Of a DNA stretch of 9,760 bases, positions 6,198 through 9,760 are shown one piece after another. The position numbers were made by a program, and so were the translations under genes. The notes beneath the pieces are model-generated. The model was given only the letters and a program-made list of their open reading frames with translations. It had not been told where the DNA came from and did not search any database. Origin of the DNA: Solobacterium sp. (lineage in GTDB: Bacteria > Bacillota_I > Bacilli_A > Erysipelotrichales > Erysipelotrichaceae); assembly GCA_017419465.1 (NCBI GenBank), contig JAFOLE010000117.1, positions 1-9,760 of the forward strand, given 5' to 3'. Position 1 is the stretch's first letter; every line of letters begins with the position of its first letter.

Positions 6198-6865
6198 TTT
6201 CTCTTTCCTTCCTTCCTCAGCTGCAGAAGTTCCCCGCGAATCGTCTTGAACGAGTCGATCTGTGATTCAACACTGACCAGCAGAAGAAGCAATGAGATAT
6301 CTGTCAGATAACGGACCGCATTTTTCCACAGAATGGATGGCGCGAATCCAAGCTGGCTGTTTGCGGCGAGAAGGAGTAGATAAACAGCGAATTTAAAGAT
6401 AAGCGCAATACGGTTGAAAATCACTTCCTTTGGATTACCGTGCGATGCGTAGTTAATGAAAAAGTGGTTAAGGGTTATGACAACCGTCATAAGACATGAC
6501 ATTCCTGCCGCCGCAAGATAAACACTTCCCTGTACGCCGGCCATCAGATAAACGTTGAAATCCTGTTCGCTCCAAAGCTGCGCCAGTGCCAGATGCGCCT
6601 CCTGATACATGAGGCAGAAAAGAACACCGCCCATGAGACCTTTGGCCACATCCCATTTATAGGAACGGAATGCAATGAACATGGAAACAGCGGTTGTCAG
6701 TTTTACTACGATTTCAAACATTCCGAAATAATCCCTGTCAGAAATGCACAGAAACAGGAAAACAAGACCTGTAGCAGTCGCAAGGAAGCATATCGCCGCC
6801 ATAAAGGATTCATTGAGGAAGATTGATTCCTTCTGATTTTCTTTCGCGGTAAAAGGTTCCATCAT
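6194..6865 (-). CDS. Uncharacterised multi-pass membrane protein
   Basis: A protein of about 223 residues with roughly six hydrophobic helices, counted from ATG 6865: about 21-41, 48-66, 75-94, 107-136, 151-171 and 185-199. The short N-terminus and the basic C-terminal tail (LLQLRKEGKRK) are probably cytoplasmic. I do not recognise a family, and no catalytic or transport motif is evident. Three candidate ATGs occur at 6877, 6865 and 6862. TGAGGA at 6876-6871 sits 5 and 8 bases ahead of the latter two, while nothing like a ribosome site precedes 6877, so 6865 or 6862 is preferred. It overlaps the next gene by ATGA. The pair probably forms one membrane unit with the NAGPA-like protein. The 145 bases upstream (6866-7010) contain a 10-bp palindrome ATATTAATAT at 6985-6994 but no convincing promoter. 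Confidence 0.75.
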   Translation of the reverse strand: MMEPFTAKENQKESIFLNESFMAAICFLATATGLVFLFLCISDRDYFGMFEIVVKLTTAVSMFIAFRSYKWDVAKGLMGGVLFCLMYQEAHLALAQLWSEQDFNVYLMAGVQGSVYLAAAGMSCLMTVVITLNHFFINYASHGNPKEVIFNRIALIFKFAVYLLLLAANSQLGFAPSILWKNAVRYLTDISLLLLLVSVESQIDSFKTIRGELLQLRKEGKRK

Positions 6866-7010
6866 ATAGTTCCTCATTTCGATAGTATGTGGTTAAACGG
6901 GAGTCGGAAATGCAGCAACTGGTCGACTCATTATTTGCTGTCTTCTGAATCTTATCAATAATCTCCCTGCCTTGTGAAGAAAGAATATTAATATCAGAAA
7001 CACCCGCAAA

Positions 7011-7046
7011 CGAAAAAGAAGCTGTGGTTTCGACAGCACCCACAGC
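7011..7046 (-). terminator. Intrinsic terminator of the sulfatase/CHR unit
   Basis: On the minus strand GCTGTGG (7046-7040) pairs with CCACAGC (7027-7021) around a 12-base loop, followed by TTCTTTTT (7020-7013). It starts 20 bases after the stop of the second CHR gene at 7066, so it closes that transcription unit and separates it from the membrane-protein cluster downstream. Confidence 0.8.
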
Positions 7047-7065
7047 CTCATTATCAGAACGATAT

Positions 7066-7635
7066 TCAGAACACCAGATATAACAGCGTTCCGACAACCG
7101 CCGTCCCGAAGATGATCATGATCGGGCCGGCTTTATATTTGCGTATCAGGATCAGCGATCCTGCAAAGAGGAGCACTTCAATCCAGCGGATGGAAGCGGA
7201 AGGAATCTCACTTAATACCGATGTACCGAAGAACGCCATTAACAGAATCGTAAGTCCCGCACCCGCAATCATCGCGACAACCGCAGGCCGCAGCTCTCCA
7301 AGCACATTCTTTACAACTCCGAGGTTGCGGTACTTTGTGTAGAAGTACGCCAGTGTGAGCACAATGATGAGACTCGGTGTCACTGCCCCGAATGTGCAGA
7401 TGAGTGCGCCGGGAAGACCTGCCATCTTCTGTCCGACAAATGTCGCACTGTTGATGATGATCGGTCCCGGGGTCATCTCCGCAATCGTTGTAAGGTCGGC
7501 ATACTCTGCCATCGTCAGCCAGCCTTTGCCTTCCACCACAAGATTCTGTATTAACGGCATCGCCGCATATCCGCCTCCAAAGGCGAATAATCCGATCTGG
7601 AAATACACCAGAAACAGTTCAATCAGAAGGATCAT
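7066..7635 (-). CDS. CHR (chromate transporter family) short-chain subunit, second of pair
   Basis: A 189-residue hydrophobic protein made of one CHR domain. Signatures are FQIGLFAFGGGYAAMPLIQ (12-30), a membrane-dipping PGPI turn, an NSATFVGQKMAG-type segment and about five to six membrane helices. Full-length ChrA proteins fuse two such domains; here they are separate genes, the short-chain pair arrangement, which probably forms a heterodimer with the protein at 7632-8207. The family exports chromate, with sulfate as competitor, but the true physiological anion in most anaerobes is unknown. The start at 7635 overlaps the upstream CHR stop (ATGA, 7635-7632) and has an AAAGGAGGAG ribosome site just upstream, so start and coupling are secure. 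Confidence 0.9.
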   Translation of the reverse strand: MILLIELFLVYFQIGLFAFGGGYAAMPLIQNLVVEGKGWLTMAEYADLTTIAEMTPGPIIINSATFVGQKMAGLPGALICTFGAVTPSLIIVLTLAYFYTKYRNLGVVKNVLGELRPAVVAMIAGAGLTILLMAFFGTSVLSEIPSASIRWIEVLLFAGSLILIRKYKAGPIMIIFGTAVVGTLLYLVF

Positions 7636-8207
7636 GCGTTCTCCTCCTTTGTCCGGTTCATAAGGGACATCGCAAGGCCAAGGGCAATGAAGATCAGAAT
7701 GATCGTTATCGCACTGACCTTGAAGAACCAGGAGGCAATAAAGGCAGTCACCATGAGGATAATGTTCAGAGTATTCTTTGAATCGATGACATTCTTCGCA
7801 AGATCGATCACGACATCACAGATGATCGCCGCAACACCGGCACGCATGACCTGCAGTGCCGTCTGGACGATGACATTGGACGCAAACGCATCATAGATCA
7901 TACAGATGATACTGATGATCACAATGGGAGGAATGACCGTTCCAAGCACGGAGATCAGTGCTCCCTTTAAGCCCGCCATCCGGTAGCCGAAGATGATGGC
8001 GCTGTTTACCGCTAAAGCGCCCGGTGCGGACTGGGCGATGGCAGTCATATCAAGGACCTCGTCATCCGTGACCCAGTGGAGTTCCTCACAGAACTTCTTA
8101 CGCATCATACCGATAATCACGAAACCTCCGCCGAAGGTAAAGGCGGAGATTGTCATCATGGTGAAGAACAGTTTTACAAGACTGATGTTTCTCTTTGATT
8201 CGCTCAT
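7632..8207 (-). CDS. CHR (chromate transporter family) short-chain subunit, first of pair
   Basis: A 191-residue, single-domain CHR membrane protein, partner of the subunit at 7066-7635. It shows SAFTFGGGFVIIGMM (21-35), a SAPGALAVNSAIIFGYRMAG stretch and several hydrophobic helices, ending in a charged tail MNRTKEENA. The ATG at 8207 has only a weak purine-rich ribosome site (GTGAGTGTGAAAT), in contrast to the strong one of its partner. The upstream sulfatase ends 57 bases before it, with a 9-bp hairpin in the gap, so co-transcription with the sulfatase is likely but may be tuned by the hairpin. Chromate resistance would be the textbook annotation; sulfate or another oxyanion fits the neighbour better. 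Confidence 0.9.
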   Translation of the reverse strand: MSESKRNISLVKLFFTMMTISAFTFGGGFVIIGMMRKKFCEELHWVTDDEVLDMTAIAQSAPGALAVNSAIIFGYRMAGLKGALISVLGTVIPPIVIISIICMIYDAFASNVIVQTALQVMRAGVAAIICDVVIDLAKNVIDSKNTLNIILMVTAFIASWFFKVSAITIILIFIALGLAMSLMNRTKEENA

Positions 8208-8227
8208 ATTTCACACTCACTGTGGAA

Positions 8228-8256
8228 ACAGGCGCACAAAACATGCATGCGCCTGT
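8228..8256. other. 9-bp perfect hairpin between sulfatase and CHR genes
   Basis: ACAGGCGCA (8228-8236) pairs perfectly with TGCGCCTGT (8248-8256) around an 11-base loop. On the minus strand it follows the sulfatase stop codon by 8 bases and is trailed by only TTT then CC, so it lacks a proper T tract. It could be a weak terminator, an mRNA-stabilising or processing hairpin, or an attenuator lowering CHR expression. The function is inferred. Confidence 0.5.
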
Positions 8257-8264
8257 ATTCAGAT

Positions 8265-9728
8265 TCAGAGACCAAGCCGTCTGAACTCTTCTTCCGGCGC
8301 ATCTGCGTCCACCAGCGCCTCATGAAGTTTCCGGTTCAGTTCCATGACATCGGCAGTCCCGATAAGATCATTCGTTTCCTCAGGATCAACGGACAGATCA
8401 TAAAGATGATCTTCTGCCTTTAACTGCACATAATAGTTGCTCATCGGCATTTTCATGCACGGAAGACCGTTTGTGACACGTCCGCCGTTAACCACTTCCG
8501 CATGTTTCAGCTGCTCGGCTGAGAAGTAGCCGCGGATATTGGTCGGCATCATCGTGTACTCATATACCTGCGTGTCATTGGCCGCATTTTTCATATATAC
8601 CATTCTGCCGTCTGTCCAGCAGGTGTAATGTCCATGGAGGCCGAAGAGCACATGGTCTTTCGGTGCTTCTTCGCCTTTGATGACCGGAAGAATGGATTTT
8701 CCATCCAGTTCCCCCATCGGTTCCTTATCGCAGCCAAAGAGATCGAGCAATGTCGGCGCAATGTCCACGGTAGAGCACAGTGCATCACACTGTCCGCCTT
8801 CCGCAGTGCCGGGCACATGCAGGAAGAACGGCGTATGAACCAGTTCGTCATAGCACGGCGGGAAGTTCTTTCCGAGATATTCGTGTTCGCCAAGCAGGAA
8901 TCCGTGATCGGTGTTCACGATGAGTGCAGTGTCTTTCCACATGTCATGCTCATCCATGAAATCGAGCACCCTGCCGAGACTTTCATCACACATGGAGATC
9001 AGTGCCGCATATTCCTTGTGACAAAGCTCCAGATCATCGTGATAGTCGCGGTCTTCTGGAACACTGCCGTAACGCGGCCAGTACAGAGTTTCATTTTCCG
9101 GAAGTCCGTACATTGCACGGAACTTCTGCGGTACATAGAACGGTTCATGCGGATCAAATGCCTCAATCTGTACAAACCAGTTGTCCTTCTGCGCATGGTT
9201 TTCCAGGAACTCAAGACCTGCCGCAAAGGTCTTCACACTCGGCATTTCCTCCTGAACCGTCTGTCTGGTGCGGTTGCAGTAATGCTGGGTGACGGAGATT
9301 CCTTTTTTATTTAACGGATGTCCTTCCGGTACCGTCACATCAATGTCATGCGGTACATACCGGTCACCTTCCTGCCCGCGGAATCCTTCCCAGGTGTCAT
9401 AGCGGTTATGATACGTGCAGCCGCCGTCTTCCCAATAATGGGAATGATCCGTCACAAGATGCGTGTAGATACCGTTTGTCTTCAGTACTTCCATCACGGA
9501 GCGGTCAAACGGTTCAAGCGGACCCCAGCCGCGGTGAAGGAAATTGTATTTGCCCGTGTGCAGTTCTCTTCTTGCGGGCATGCAGGGAAGGCTGCCGGCA
9601 TAGAAGTTATTGAATGTCGTGCATTTCTCCGCCAGTCTCTGGAAATTCGGCGCATACACCTGCTCGTTTCCATAGTTCGGAAGATACTTTCTGGTCAATG
9701 TATCAAACATCACCATTACTGTTCTCAT
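8265..9728 (-). CDS. Sulfatase (formylglycine-dependent, cytoplasmic type)
   Basis: A 487-residue alkaline-phosphatase-superfamily sulfatase that hydrolyses sulfate esters. The modification motif C-x-P-x-R is CMPAR at 49-53, followed by LHTGK (56-60) in the usual LTGR/K spot. C49 would be converted to formylglycine. Other family landmarks are the first strand RTVMVMFDT with a metal-ligand aspartate (D9), DPHEP (192-196), TDHGFLLGEH (273-282) with ligands D274 and H275, and a lysine-containing LGKNFPP loop (285-291). No signal peptide or lipobox is visible, so the enzyme is probably cytoplasmic and acts on imported sulfated sugars. The substrate cannot be told from sequence. ATG 9728 has GGGAGG (9742-9737) 8 bases upstream. 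The protein is full length. The maturase (anSME or FGE) is not in this window. It is likely the head of, or internal to, a unit with the CHR pair. Confidence 0.92.
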   Translation of the reverse strand: MRTVMVMFDTLTRKYLPNYGNEQVYAPNFQRLAEKCTTFNNFYAGSLPCMPARRELHTGKYNFLHRGWGPLEPFDRSVMEVLKTNGIYTHLVTDHSHYWEDGGCTYHNRYDTWEGFRGQEGDRYVPHDIDVTVPEGHPLNKKGISVTQHYCNRTRQTVQEEMPSVKTFAAGLEFLENHAQKDNWFVQIEAFDPHEPFYVPQKFRAMYGLPENETLYWPRYGSVPEDRDYHDDLELCHKEYAALISMCDESLGRVLDFMDEHDMWKDTALIVNTDHGFLLGEHEYLGKNFPPCYDELVHTPFFLHVPGTAEGGQCDALCSTVDIAPTLLDLFGCDKEPMGELDGKSILPVIKGEEAPKDHVLFGLHGHYTCWTDGRMVYMKNAANDTQVYEYTMMPTNIRGYFSAEQLKHAEVVNGGRVTNGLPCMKMPMSNYYVQLKAEDHLYDLSVDPEETNDLIGTADVMELNRKLHEALVDADAPEEEFRRLGL

Positions 9729-9760
9729 AGCCGAAGCCTCCCTTCATTCATTTAACTGAT

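Noticed and set aside
6810..7097. 95-codon minus-strand open frame between the CHR gene and the membrane-protein gene
   Set aside because: It overlaps both neighbours, reads straight through the intrinsic terminator at 7046-7011, lacks a ribosome site and resembles no protein family.
8628..9314. 228-codon plus-strand open frame inside the sulfatase
   Set aside because: It is antisense to an intact sulfatase, with no ribosome site and no recognisable domain.
1..9760. RNA genes, CRISPR arrays, insertion sequences
   Set aside because: No tRNA cloverleaf, rRNA segment, regularly spaced repeats or transposase-like frame was seen on either strand. The inverted repeats found are explained as terminators or operators.

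Overview
All convincing intact genes in this window lie on the minus strand, so transcription runs right to left. The sequence looks like a moderate-GC, low-complexity-free Bacillota chromosome, most likely an anaerobic gut-type Firmicute such as an Erysipelotrichaceae or Lachnospiraceae relative. This rests on strong AGGAGG-type Shine-Dalgarno sites, many 4-14 base gene overlaps, the short FeoB-associated Cys-rich peptide, a cre/LacI-like operator, a sulfatase and uronate-type sugar genes. The taxonomic guess is inference only.
Layout from right to left in the direction of transcription. (1) 9728-7066: a cytoplasmic-looking sulfatase, a 9-bp hairpin, then two short-chain CHR (chromate transporter family) subunits overlapping by ATGA, closed by an intrinsic terminator at 7046-7011. 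(2) 6865-4192: an unnamed cluster made of a multi-TM membrane protein, a membrane-anchored phosphodiester-glycosidase-like (NAGPA/DUF2233) protein overlapping it by ATGA, and a helical protein that appears split into a 63-residue and a 255-residue frame. It is closed by a nested, bidirectional terminator at 4069-4120. (3) 3930-577: an iron-uptake operon consisting of an AraC-family regulator, feoA (GTG start, 14-base overlap), feoB (8-base overlap) and a 40-residue FeoB-associated Cys-rich membrane peptide. It has an inverted repeat resembling a metal-regulator operator at its promoter and a 12-bp bidirectional terminator at its end. (4) 504-239: the 3' ends of two genes that originally diverged, an aldo/keto reductase with a C-terminal 4Fe-4S motif (plus strand) and a D-mannonate-oxidoreductase-like SDR (minus strand). 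They are fused head to head by loss of both 5' parts. (5) 201-1: the SDR terminator, a cre/LacI-like operator, a good sigma-70-type promoter with a ribosome binding site, and the first 13 codons of a gene that leaves the window.
The Feo operon imports ferrous iron, presumably under the co-transcribed AraC protein. FeoB is atypical because two motifs of its membrane gate are changed, so its metal is open to question. The sulfatase lacks a signal peptide, so sulfate would be released in the cytoplasm, and the adjacent CHR pair is a plausible route for that anion (inference). No RNA gene, CRISPR array, transposase or intact mobile element was seen.
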